Shown: piece by piece, positions 33,168 to 40,513 of the stretch | Position numbering within the stretch: the stretch's first letter is position 1 | Layout of the letters: each line of letters starts with the position of its first letter | Source: an uncultured Bacteriovoracaceae bacterium | Lineage (GTDB): Bacteria > Bdellovibrionota > Bacteriovoracia > Bacteriovoracales > Bacteriovoracaceae | Reading direction: 5' to 3' | Length of the DNA: 42,196 bases | Assembly (NCBI GenBank): GCA_938017795.1 | Contig: CALIJZ010000024.1 | Location: forward strand, 1-42,196 | Translations under genes and position numbers: made by a program | Notes under the pieces: model-generated | What the model was told of the DNA's origin: nothing | Seen by the model: only the letters and a program-made list of their open reading frames with translations | Database searches by the model: none

Positions 33168-33280
33168 TAAAAAAACAGGTTTGAAACCACTCCTAAAGGT
33201 AAAAATAGACCAAGTATGATTGCTGTAGACACTAGGACAAAAGCAATAACTAAATACAGCATACTAAAAATATTATTCAT
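33167..33280 (-). CDS. 37-residue membrane peptide coupled to the Cys-rich gene
   Basis: An open frame from the ATG at 33280 to the TAA at 33169-33167, whose last base starts the next ATG (TAATG). The product is almost entirely one hydrophobic segment (MLYLVIAFVLVSTAIILGLF, then LPLGVVSNLFF). A hydrophobic peptide with a coupled downstream gene is unlikely by chance, but the ribosome site (AGAATAAGA) is weak and no homologue is known to me. It could anchor or export-help the Cys-rich protein, or be a leader peptide. Confidence 0.5.
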   Translation of the reverse strand: MNNIFSMLYLVIAFVLVSTAIILGLFLPLGVVSNLFF

Positions 33281-33395
33281 ATTCTTATTCTAATCAAAAA
33301 TATTTAACTTTCATAGTAATCGATCAAGTCGGTCTATTTGAGGGTAAAAGTCTACATACGAAGATAGATTGCCTTTAGGAGTTTAAAATAATGAT

Positions 33396-35150
33396 ATGTT
33401 GAAAAACTACTTCTACCTAGATAAAAGATCTTTAGCTCTGTCGAGAGTTATGATGGGAGTATTTTTAATTTACGATATTTTACATCGAATTCCATATGCA
33501 AAAATTTTTTATTCTGATTCTGGTGTTTTACCACGTGGCCATTTTTTAGAAAATCTAGGGCACGATTGGAGTGCTTCATTATTATTTTTTAATGGAACTG
33601 AGTATTTTACCTACTTTTTTTTCTTTGTTTACTTTATTTTAGCAACGTTTTTTTTAGTTGGTTTCAAAACAAGGGTAACTTCTTTTGCTCTTTGGATTTT
33701 TACACTTTCTATACATGATAGAAACTGGGACGTTTTAAATGCGGGTGATGATATTATTAGAATGTATTTTTTAATAGCCTGCTTTTTACCTTTTGGTGCA
33801 AGATATTCAGTGGATAATGCATTAAGAGTAAAGAACAATTCTAAACAGATTTATAGCTCTATATGGGTCTTTTCCTACTATTTTCAAATTGGACTTATCT
33901 ATTTCATTACGTTTTTATTTAAAACTGGTAAGCAATGGCGCATTGATTATACAGCAACTGAATATGCCCTAGGTTTAAATAATTTTGCTTCATTTTTTGG
34001 TGCCTTCTTAAGAGATTTTCCTGGATTTTTAAAATTACTTACAATGTTTTCAATCTACGGAGAATTAATTTGTCCTATATTATTAATGCTTGGTTTTGTC
34101 TTTCTTAAAAAAGGTTATATTTCAAAACTTAGTGCAATATTTTTTGGTATTTCTTTTCATATAGGTTTGATTTTCTTAATGAGTCTTGGAGGATTTCCAT
34201 TTTTCTGTGTAGCATGTTGGGTAGCATTTATACCTTCTGAAATTTGGATGAGATTAGATTCAAAAAGGAAAAGCTATAATGAAATCACACTTTTTTATGA
34301 TCAAGACTGTAAATTTTGTTTTAAAATGGTCAGGATTGTAAAAGAGTTTTTCCTCCTTAGGGAAGTTCAAATCGAAAAAGCTCAAAATGATTCGAAAGTA
34401 ACAAGTATTATGAAATCTGAAAATTCTTGGGTTTTAAGAAAGAATAATAAGCTCTTTACTAAGGAAAATGTTTTTAAACAATTACTGGACAATTCAATAT
34501 TACCTCCTTGGTTTAATCAAGTATTGTCTTTTCTCTTTAGTACTCCAATCTCTAAGTTCATCTATTGGAAAATTTCTCATAATAGAGGGTATGCCAGTAA
34601 CGTTTCAAGTTTTTTAACTCCAACTAAAGAATTTAGAAAAGATGGACCGTTTGCAATTACCTTAGGTGCCTTGTTGATTCTAAGCTTGTTTTATTGGAAC
34701 TTTAAATTTTTCTATCCAAGTGTGAAAAAGAATTTAAATTTCTTCAAACATACTACAAGGATTTTTCACTCTTATCAAAAGTGGTCAATGTTTTCTCCTT
34801 TTCCATACTCTCATAATCAATGGTACTCAATGCCTGCGGAGTTTAGTGATGGAACTAAGAAAGAAATTTTTGATTATGGATATATTGGTGGGGAAGAAAA
34901 ACCAAGTTACAAAGAGTTAGTTTGGATGAATTCGTTAATAAAAAAATACTTATCCAATATAGGCAAAGAAAAGAAAAAGGATAGATTGGAGCAATTTGCA
35001 AAGTATAACTGTCGTAAATTTAATGCTCATAAAAGAGAACTCTATTCATTTAAAATCATTAAATATCGCCAAAGAGTCACTCTTGCTTCTGATAAGCCTG
35101 CAACTATATCTAAAAAAATTGTCTGGGATCATAAGTGTTATAATAAATAA
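33396..35150 (+). CDS. HTTM (vitamin K-carboxylase-like) and DCC-domain fusion protein
   Basis: A 584-residue membrane protein. Residues 1-290 are an HTTM-type multi-pass region related to vitamin K-dependent gamma-carboxylase: RVMMGVFLIYDILHRIPYAKIFYSDSGVLPR, NGTEYFTYFFFFVYF, DIIRMYFLIACFLPFGARYSVD, and several more helices to about 285. Residues 295-380 are a DCC (DUF393) thioredoxin-like domain with LFYDQDCKFCFKM (C-x-x-C, Cys301-304 or so). A further membrane helix (about 425-440) and a soluble C-terminal part follow. HTTM-DCC fusions occur in many bacteria and probably couple a membrane modification with thiol redox; the substrate is unknown. A AGGAG site lies 15 bases upstream of the ATG, which is too far for strong initiation. 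Confidence 0.87.
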   Translation: MLKNYFYLDKRSLALSRVMMGVFLIYDILHRIPYAKIFYSDSGVLPRGHFLENLGHDWSASLLFFNGTEYFTYFFFFVYFILATFFLVGFKTRVTSFALWIFTLSIHDRNWDVLNAGDDIIRMYFLIACFLPFGARYSVDNALRVKNNSKQIYSSIWVFSYYFQIGLIYFITFLFKTGKQWRIDYTATEYALGLNNFASFFGAFLRDFPGFLKLLTMFSIYGELICPILLMLGFVFLKKGYISKLSAIFFGISFHIGLIFLMSLGGFPFFCVACWVAFIPSEIWMRLDSKRKSYNEITLFYDQDCKFCFKMVRIVKEFFLLREVQIEKAQNDSKVTSIMKSENSWVLRKNNKLFTKENVFKQLLDNSILPPWFNQVLSFLFSTPISKFIYWKISHNRGYASNVSSFLTPTKEFRKDGPFAITLGALLILSLFYWNFKFFYPSVKKNLNFFKHTTRIFHSYQKWSMFSPFPYSHNQWYSMPAEFSDGTKKEIFDYGYIGGEEKPSYKELVWMNSLIKKYLSNIGKEKKKDRLEQFAKYNCRKFNAHKRELYSFKIIKYRQRVTLASDKPATISKKIVWDHKCYNK

Positions 35151-35193
35151 TTTTCCCTGAAAAATTCACCACATTCTTTGTAAATATTACATT

Positions 35194-35222
35194 TTGATGA
35201 AATATATCGCCTTCTAGATAAT
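35194..35222 (+). promoter_or_regulatory. Predicted sigma70-type promoter
   Basis: TTGATG (35194-35199) and GATAAT (35217-35222) are separated by 17 bases. Transcription would start about 35 bases before the ATG of the small secreted protein at 35266, which has an AAGGAG site. Confidence 0.55.
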
Positions 35223-35265
35223 GACTTGTGGTATCAAAAGCCATTGTTAAACCTAAGGAGTACTA

Positions 35266-35778
35266 ATGAAATTTTTCTTATCTTTGCTAATTGCACTTTC
35301 TATTAATAGTTTTTCTCAAGATCAGGGTATTGAAGATGTTGCCAATGCTGATTCAAATATTGAAGTAGCTGCAGAAGTTGTAAGCTTAACAATTGAGCAG
35401 GCCGTAATGGGTTGTAAAGATATTATGCAAATTGAGCAAGGTGGAAATGGTCCAGAAGGGATTGTTGCAAGATTTTATAATCAAGACTTTATTCAATGTT
35501 TAAGTGAGTTATATATGAAAGTTAACCCTACAGTAGATCAAAACACTGTATCTTCTTTATTACTACAAACTTATATGAGCATTTTTGAAATGCAATCAAA
35601 TGTATCTGTTATAGCTAGAAAGTATAGTAGAGATGTAGAGTTAAAGGTTGCAACTCAATATAGATTATTATCTGGATCTAAAACAATTATAGTTGAAAAT
35701 GAAGAAGCATTTTTTGGTCATGGGACTACAGCTTCTGAGCCACTTTCAAATATTGTTGGATTTATCTTAGAACTTTAA
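35266..35778 (+). CDS. Small secreted helical protein, unknown function
   Basis: A 170-residue exported protein. The signal peptide is MKFFLSLLIALSINSFS, cut before QDQG. The mature part is acidic at first (DVANADSNIEVAAEV), then helical with two cysteines (GCKDIM, QCLSEL) that may form a disulfide, and ends in FILEL. I do not recognise a domain. It has an AAGGAG site seven bases before the ATG and its own promoter, so it is probably monocistronic. The stop overlaps the convergent trxB stop by TTAA. Confidence 0.75.
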   Translation: MKFFLSLLIALSINSFSQDQGIEDVANADSNIEVAAEVVSLTIEQAVMGCKDIMQIEQGGNGPEGIVARFYNQDFIQCLSELYMKVNPTVDQNTVSSLLLQTYMSIFEMQSNVSVIARKYSRDVELKVATQYRLLSGSKTIIVENEEAFFGHGTTASEPLSNIVGFILEL

Positions 35779-36692
35779 GAGTGTAAAAATCTCTCGGCAA
35801 GCATGGAAGCTTGGCATCCCGAGCCTGCAGCAGAAATGGCTTGCCTAAAAACTGGATCTTGAACATCACCACAGGCAAAAACTCCAGCAATATTTGTCTC
35901 CCCACCATTTTGAGTCTTTATAAAACCATGCTCATCTAGATCTATCTGATTATCAAGAAAAGAAGTATTTGGAACATGCCCAATAGCATAGAAAAGACCA
36001 TCTGTTTTTCTTTCTGTTTCAGTATTTTCTTTATTATTTAAAACTTTGACGCCAGTTACACCAGACCCATCAAAAAGAATTTCTTTAATTTCAGTATTCC
36101 ATAGAAATTCAATATTATCAGTATCCATTGCTCTTTTTTGCATAGGTTTACTTGCTCTTAGTTCTTCACGTCTTACACATACAAAAACTTTTGAAGCAAA
36201 CTTAGCAATGAAAGTAGCATCCTCCATAGCAGTATCTCCACCCCCAACGACATGAACTATTTTATCTCTATAGAAAAAACCATCACATGTTGCACAAGTA
36301 CTTACACCTTTCCCAGTAAGTTCTTTTTCATTATCTAGGCCTAGAAATTTTGCACTTGCTCCTGTTGATAAAATTAAAGTATCAGATAATACAACTTCCT
36401 CATCAATATAAATCTTAAATGGTCTTTGAGATAAATCAACTTTTGTGACATGCTTTTGAATATATTCAGCACCAAATCTTGCAGCTTGTTTCTTAATATT
36501 ATTAATTAAATCTGGTCCCATAACTCCTTCAGGGAAGCCAGGAAAGTTTTCTACATCAGTTGTAAGAGTTAATTGTCCTCCAGGCTCATGACCTTCAAAA
36601 ACAATTGGACTAAGATCTGCTCTAGCTGAATAAAGTGCAGCCGTAAGTCCAGCAGGGCCTGTACCAATGATTGTGACCTTGTGAGAGCTCAT
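35775..36692 (-). CDS. trxB: Thioredoxin reductase
   Basis: A 305-residue FAD/NADPH disulfide reductase that keeps thioredoxin reduced. The FAD fold is IIGTGPAGLTAALYSARADL, the redox-active CxxC is CATC (Cys133, Cys136) in GVSTCATCDGFFYRD, the NADPH site is VVGGGDTAMEDA, and the C-terminal FAD motif is GVFACGDVQDPVFRQAISAAGSGCQAS. The length and domain order are standard. It is preceded on the same strand by a 73-residue gene 15 bases upstream, so they probably form an operon. Confidence 0.97.
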   Translation of the reverse strand: MSSHKVTIIGTGPAGLTAALYSARADLSPIVFEGHEPGGQLTLTTDVENFPGFPEGVMGPDLINNIKKQAARFGAEYIQKHVTKVDLSQRPFKIYIDEEVVLSDTLILSTGASAKFLGLDNEKELTGKGVSTCATCDGFFYRDKIVHVVGGGDTAMEDATFIAKFASKVFVCVRREELRASKPMQKRAMDTDNIEFLWNTEIKEILFDGSGVTGVKVLNNKENTETERKTDGLFYAIGHVPNTSFLDNQIDLDEHGFIKTQNGGETNIAGVFACGDVQDPVFRQAISAAGSGCQASMLAERFLHS

Positions 36693-36707
36693 AAAAATTT
36701 CCTTTAA

Positions 36708-36929
36708 TTATTGAATAGGTTCTTTTGAAGTAGCTTCTGTCTCTTCTTCTACGCCAAGTTTTTTCTTGATGGACTTAGGACGATCATCTTTATCAGGATT
36801 TAATTGATAAAAAGCATCAACTGAGATGAGTTCATCAACCTTATCTAGTTTTTGAGTTAAGACATAAGTCTCGCCTGTAAGAGTACAGTCGTATTTATAT
36901 GTTCTTACTTCTTTTCTTCTCTTTGCCAT
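36708..36929 (-). CDS. Small conserved-looking protein upstream of trxB, unknown function
   Basis: A 73-residue, highly charged protein without a signal peptide. Its core is YKYDCTLTGETYVLTQKLDKVDELISVDAFYQLNPDKDDRPKSIKKKLG; the pattern with a lone Cys, DELISV, a tyrosine and DDRP looks conserved in relatives. It could be an RNA-binding or small ribosome-associated protein, but nothing in the sequence proves it. An AAGGAT site lies about ten bases before the ATG. It is the first gene of the pair with trxB. Confidence 0.78.
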   Translation of the reverse strand: MAKRRKEVRTYKYDCTLTGETYVLTQKLDKVDELISVDAFYQLNPDKDDRPKSIKKKLGVEEETEATSKEPIQ

Positions 36930-36951
36930 GGTGCGTTATCCTTAATATGAT

Positions 36952-36980
36952 TTGTTTTAATTTATAGCACGCATTAAAAT
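36952..36980 (+). promoter_or_regulatory. Predicted sigma70-type promoter of the barrel protein gene
   Basis: TTGTTT (36952-36957) and TAAAAT (36975-36980) stand 17 bases apart on the plus strand, 28 bases before the ATG at 37009, in the short space between the divergent small gene and the barrel gene. Confidence 0.45.
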
Positions 36981-37008
36981 TATATGTATAGGGCAAGTTA
37001 TCATTAAG

Positions 37009-38109
37009 ATGAATACAAGGATGGATTCAATGCAAAAAGCACTATTTTTTACTCTTATATTTAGCTTAAGTGTTTTTTCTTTGCCGATTGATTCTAAGCT
37101 CTCAGTTAGGATTTTAGAGACTACTCAGTCAGGTAAGACCTTATTAATCAATAGGGGAAGTAGCGATAATTTAAATGTTGGCGACCATGCAAAGTTTTAT
37201 ATTACTGAAGCTGTAGTAGCTAGGGCCGTAGTAATAAAGCTGCTTCAAAATACTTCTGTTTGGTCAGTTTATAGAATGGTTAATCCTGATTTAGTAATTA
37301 ATGATGCTGCCTTAAAGTTAAAAATTACTCCTGCAGTAAAGCTAAGTAATAATCCTTATTCCATGCTGGCTAAAGATTCTATTCAAGGACTCAACTTAGT
37401 AAGTGGCTCAGGAGATGATTATAAAGTGTATTCGGATCTTCTAGATGATAGGGATTACTCTGATGCTGATGTTACAGAAATTACGAGTCGAAATGAGGAG
37501 ATGAATTTTAGAAGTAGTTCTAGCCTAAAAGGGAGACCTTTTGAATTTTGGACTAATCTTGGTTTTCATTTTTATAGTTCTCAGGTTAATGCTGATAGTA
37601 CTTATGATGGTAGTGAATTAGTTGGAAGATTCGCGCTAGGTCTTGAGTTGTACCTTGGGCGTTGGTTCTCTATTGCTCCTCAAGCAAGTTATATGCAAGA
37701 TAGTTTATTAAGTTATGATGGAGCCGTTACTGATAGTATCTTATATGAATACGGTGGTGCTTTGAATTTTTATTTATTCACTTCTCCTCATCAGACCTAT
37801 AAGCTCATACCTTTTATAAGTTTGGGCGCAGCAGTGGGTAATATTGTAGATAGTTTCGCTAGTGGTACTGTAGCTGGATCTAGTGCAAGTGCGAGTACAA
37901 CCGTTGAAGCTTCTGGAACCACTTTTGCTTATTTTGGTGGTCTTGGACTTAAGTATTATTTTGCTAACAAACTTGGAGTTAGAATGCTGATTGATGCTTA
38001 TAGAAGACTAGATGTTTTTGATGAACTTCCTAGCACTGCCAATGAGGATGAGTGGGATAGATGGAGATTTGGACCTAGGTTAGCTTTTGGATTTATGTAT
38101 AGGTTTTAA
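37009..38109 (+). CDS. Outer-membrane beta-barrel protein with N-terminal periplasmic domain
   Basis: A protein of up to 366 residues. In-frame ATGs lie at 37009, 37021 and 37030; MQKALFFTLIFSLSVFSLP, from 37030, is the signal peptide, and none has a clear ribosome site. After it, residues about 30-110 hold a small beta domain with SGKTLLINRGSSDNLNVGDHAKFYIT, like the SH3/FlgT-C type domain (LLINRG...GL..GD...), common in related bacterial outer-membrane proteins. From about residue 180 follow eight or more amphipathic strands (GRPFEFWTNLGFHFYSSQVN, LVGRFALGLELYLG, YGGALNFYLF, ending FGPRLAFGFMYRF with terminal Phe), an OmpA/OmpW-sized barrel. The function is unknown. The last 30 bases overlap the glpD-like gene on the other strand. 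Confidence 0.84.
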   Translation: MNTRMDSMQKALFFTLIFSLSVFSLPIDSKLSVRILETTQSGKTLLINRGSSDNLNVGDHAKFYITEAVVARAVVIKLLQNTSVWSVYRMVNPDLVINDAALKLKITPAVKLSNNPYSMLAKDSIQGLNLVSGSGDDYKVYSDLLDDRDYSDADVTEITSRNEEMNFRSSSSLKGRPFEFWTNLGFHFYSSQVNADSTYDGSELVGRFALGLELYLGRWFSIAPQASYMQDSLLSYDGAVTDSILYEYGGALNFYLFTSPHQTYKLIPFISLGAAVGNIVDSFASGTVAGSSASASTTVEASGTTFAYFGGLGLKYYFANKLGVRMLIDAYRRLDVFDELPSTANEDEWDRWRFGPRLAFGFMYRF

Positions 38110-39270
38110 ACTTAAATGTGGATAGTAGATTTCTTGTCTTTTAGAAAAGATTTGAGAAACTACATCAGCGGCCATTTTTCTAAAGGTCGTATATTTCCCG
38201 CCTATAAGAATTGAGCAATTATTTCTTGGATGAAAAATAAGATGTTGCCTACTAGCTGCTCCAGGAGCTTGGTTTTCACTAATTCCTTCTTTAATTACTA
38301 ATGGCCTAACACCAGCTGTTTGATTAATAATAGCATTTTCTATTTCAAGTCTTGGGAAATAATGTTTGAAATTTTTTATGAGATACTTTTTTTCTATTTC
38401 AGAAATATCTAAATCAAAAAAATTATCTCCAGGTGAGAGCTTTAATTCTGTAGTTCCTAACAAGACAAAATCATTATGAGGTATTAAGAAAATTATTCGA
38501 TTCTTTTCTTGAATGACAACCGGGTTCGGACAATCAATTTTATTCTTATCCAAAATAAGATGAGACCCTTTTGATGGTAGAATTTTAGGTTTCCAAGAAA
38601 ATTCTAGTTTTTTCATCACCTTATCTGTAAACGGACCAGTACAAAAGATGACTTCATCAGCAGTAATAGTAAATTGCTTTTCATTTTTTAAAGTAATAGT
38701 AAATGGTGACTCTTCACTTATTTTTATGATTTCTGTACTCTCTAGAGTGTGAGCTTGATGACTTTCAGAAACACTTTCAATAATCGCTTTTCCGAAATTT
38801 TTATCATCAATAATGACATCATGATAAGTAATTGCTCCAATGAGGCCTTTTGAGTTCAGATGTGGGAATTTTTTTAGAAGTTGTCCTTTTGTAAGCTTGC
38901 CTGATGGCCTATTTCTAAACATTGATAAACTGTCATAAAGTTTTACTCCCGCATAAAGTTTCCAAAAAGAATGGGGAGAGTTTTTATAAATAGGAATGAA
39001 AAATTCTAACTCTTCAGTAAAATCTGGTGCTAATTCCTTCCAAGTATTTTTTTCATGTAATGCTTCTTGAACTAGCGAAAATTCTAAATGTTCTAAATAT
39101 CGAATTCCTCCATGAAGCATCTTTGAACTTTGAGAACTCGTTTGGCTCATGAAATCTTTTTTATCTATTAATAATGTCTTCTTATTATGAAGGACAAGAT
39201 CTCTATAAACTCCGGCTCCAGTTATCCCACCACCAACTATGAGATATTCATAGTGTTTTACTTTATCCAT
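38080..39270 (-). CDS. Glycerol-3-phosphate dehydrogenase-like FAD oxidoreductase, short form
   Basis: A 396-residue FAD enzyme of the GlpD/DAO family. The N-terminal FAD fold is YLIVGGGITGAGVYRDLVLHNKKTLLIDKKDFMSQTSSQSSKMLHGGIRYLE, which is very close to GlpD (GGGI.G.G.A.D...RG....L.E..D...GTS..SS.L.HGG.RYLE). Further matches are GAITYHDVIIDD, PSKGSHLIL, IFLIPHNDFVLLGTTE and LIGGKYTTFRKMAADVV. Usual GlpD has about 500 residues; the C-terminal helical DAO_C domain is missing here, so the enzyme is a short form and the natural substrate may differ. It follows the acidic gene with a 13-base overlap. Confidence 0.88.
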   Translation of the reverse strand: MDKVKHYEYLIVGGGITGAGVYRDLVLHNKKTLLIDKKDFMSQTSSQSSKMLHGGIRYLEHLEFSLVQEALHEKNTWKELAPDFTEELEFFIPIYKNSPHSFWKLYAGVKLYDSLSMFRNRPSGKLTKGQLLKKFPHLNSKGLIGAITYHDVIIDDKNFGKAIIESVSESHQAHTLESTEIIKISEESPFTITLKNEKQFTITADEVIFCTGPFTDKVMKKLEFSWKPKILPSKGSHLILDKNKIDCPNPVVIQEKNRIIFLIPHNDFVLLGTTELKLSPGDNFFDLDISEIEKKYLIKNFKHYFPRLEIENAIINQTAGVRPLVIKEGISENQAPGAASRQHLIFHPRNNCSILIGGKYTTFRKMAADVVSQIFSKRQEIYYPHLSLKPIHKSKS

Positions 39271-40271
39271 GCAAGTGTTCCTGAAATGACTACTTTGATC
39301 ATACCCGTTGATTTAATTTCAAAGTGTTGAAAGTTAAGCCCAATAATAGCATCAGCATCATTTTTAATTGCCTTTAGTTTTAAACTTTCAGTTAAAAATT
39401 TATATTCCTCTTCAACTCCATGGTCTGTTTGGGGATTTAGGTGACTCTCTAGATTTACTAACTCACCAATTTCTTGGATCTCATGATTGGGTAGAGTATT
39501 TGATTCCGAGGTAAGAATATTTTTTTGAACATTTTTAAAGGTCTTTTCTTGATCAAAACTAGCACCATTATCCATCGGATCAAACTCAGTATTATCCATG
39601 CTAGAGCTAAGACATAACTCATATTTTAAATTTAAATTTTTTAATTTATGAATTAAGGCCACACCAACAAATTCACTTACCCTGGGTATTAATAATTCTT
39701 TTTTATTAAATGCTCTTTCTAAAATTTGATCAGAAAACAGATCAGCAAGATTAAACGTTTCAAGTATGTCTTTTATATTGTTTTTATGCTCTTTTTCTAT
39801 GTTTTTCAAAATTAGACTAAAACTTGGACTGGCTTCAATAGGAATGTTTCTATGAATATGAGAGGTTATTGGCTCATGGATATGAGCAATCTTTTTATTT
39901 AAGTTTATCTCGCTGTTAATTTCTTTAATTGTTGTTAGTTCTTTTTCAATATTTATATTATCTGCCTCGGAATCATATTGATGGAGCTCAGAAAGTAATG
40001 TGATTGATTTATCATTTTTAGTTTCTTCTTCCTGAAACGCTTGGTTCATATCTAAATCAGAGAAAAGATCTTCTTCAATATTTGTTTTATCATCTAGAGA
40101 TGTTTGATTTTCAAAGGAGTTAAACTCAGTAGATTCAAAGTCTAAATCTTCTTTGATATTCTCAGTTTGTTTGTTTTTGGATACTTCCTCCATATCAAGA
40201 ACTGTATCGTCTTCATGGTCCCAGCTTGCAAGGTCGCCAATTTTTGTAATGTCTTTTTTATTATCATTCAT
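39258..40271 (-). CDS. Acidic protein with YbjQ/UPF0145-like C-terminal domain
   Basis: A 337-residue cytosolic protein. Residues 1-130 are low-complexity and very acidic (many Asp/Glu/Asn, no membrane segment) and probably disordered. The last 75 residues, with LKLKAIKNDADAIIGLNFQHFEIKSTGMIKVVISGTLAWIK, resemble the YbjQ/UPF0145 (DUF74) fold (A...LGADAIIG........G....V...GTAV), a family related to heavy-metal binding domains. The middle part (140-240) is helical and unknown. Gene order (this gene then glpD-like, 13-base overlap) suggests coupling but not a shared function. Homology of the C-terminus is by pattern only. Confidence 0.75.
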   Translation of the reverse strand: MNDNKKDITKIGDLASWDHEDDTVLDMEEVSKNKQTENIKEDLDFESTEFNSFENQTSLDDKTNIEEDLFSDLDMNQAFQEEETKNDKSITLLSELHQYDSEADNINIEKELTTIKEINSEINLNKKIAHIHEPITSHIHRNIPIEASPSFSLILKNIEKEHKNNIKDILETFNLADLFSDQILERAFNKKELLIPRVSEFVGVALIHKLKNLNLKYELCLSSSMDNTEFDPMDNGASFDQEKTFKNVQKNILTSESNTLPNHEIQEIGELVNLESHLNPQTDHGVEEEYKFLTESLKLKAIKNDADAIIGLNFQHFEIKSTGMIKVVISGTLAWIK

Positions 40272-40368
40272 TCTAATCTCATTATAGCTTATGGATTATT
40301 ATTAAAAAATATTAAGTTCTAAGTATCTCAAGCATAGTTTAATTATAGAGTATTGTGATCAATGTAAA

Positions 40369-40482
40369 ATGCCTAGAAAAGCTGGCACTTCCTTTTATGA
40401 GTATGCCCCTGAAGTCTCCTTAGAACGTATTAGGAAAAAAAAAACAAACCAGAGTAAACTGGTCGTATATATTTACCGATAA
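40369..40482 (+). CDS. Possible 37-residue basic peptide before the adhesin gene
   Basis: An open frame from ATG (40369) to TAA (40480-40482) in the intergenic stretch before the adhesin. The product is basic (RKKKTNQSK) with YEYAPEVSLERIR. Its bases are less AT-rich than the neighbours (CCCCTG, GCTGGCAC, CTGGTCGT). There is no ribosome site, so coding is doubtful; the same stretch could be an RNA leader. CCAG/CTGG (40449-40462) forms a small inverted repeat inside it. Confidence 0.25.
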   Translation: MPRKAGTSFYEYAPEVSLERIRKKKTNQSKLVVYIYR

Positions 40483-40513
40483 AACTATAAATGTACGTTT
40501 GTTAGGATGTTTT

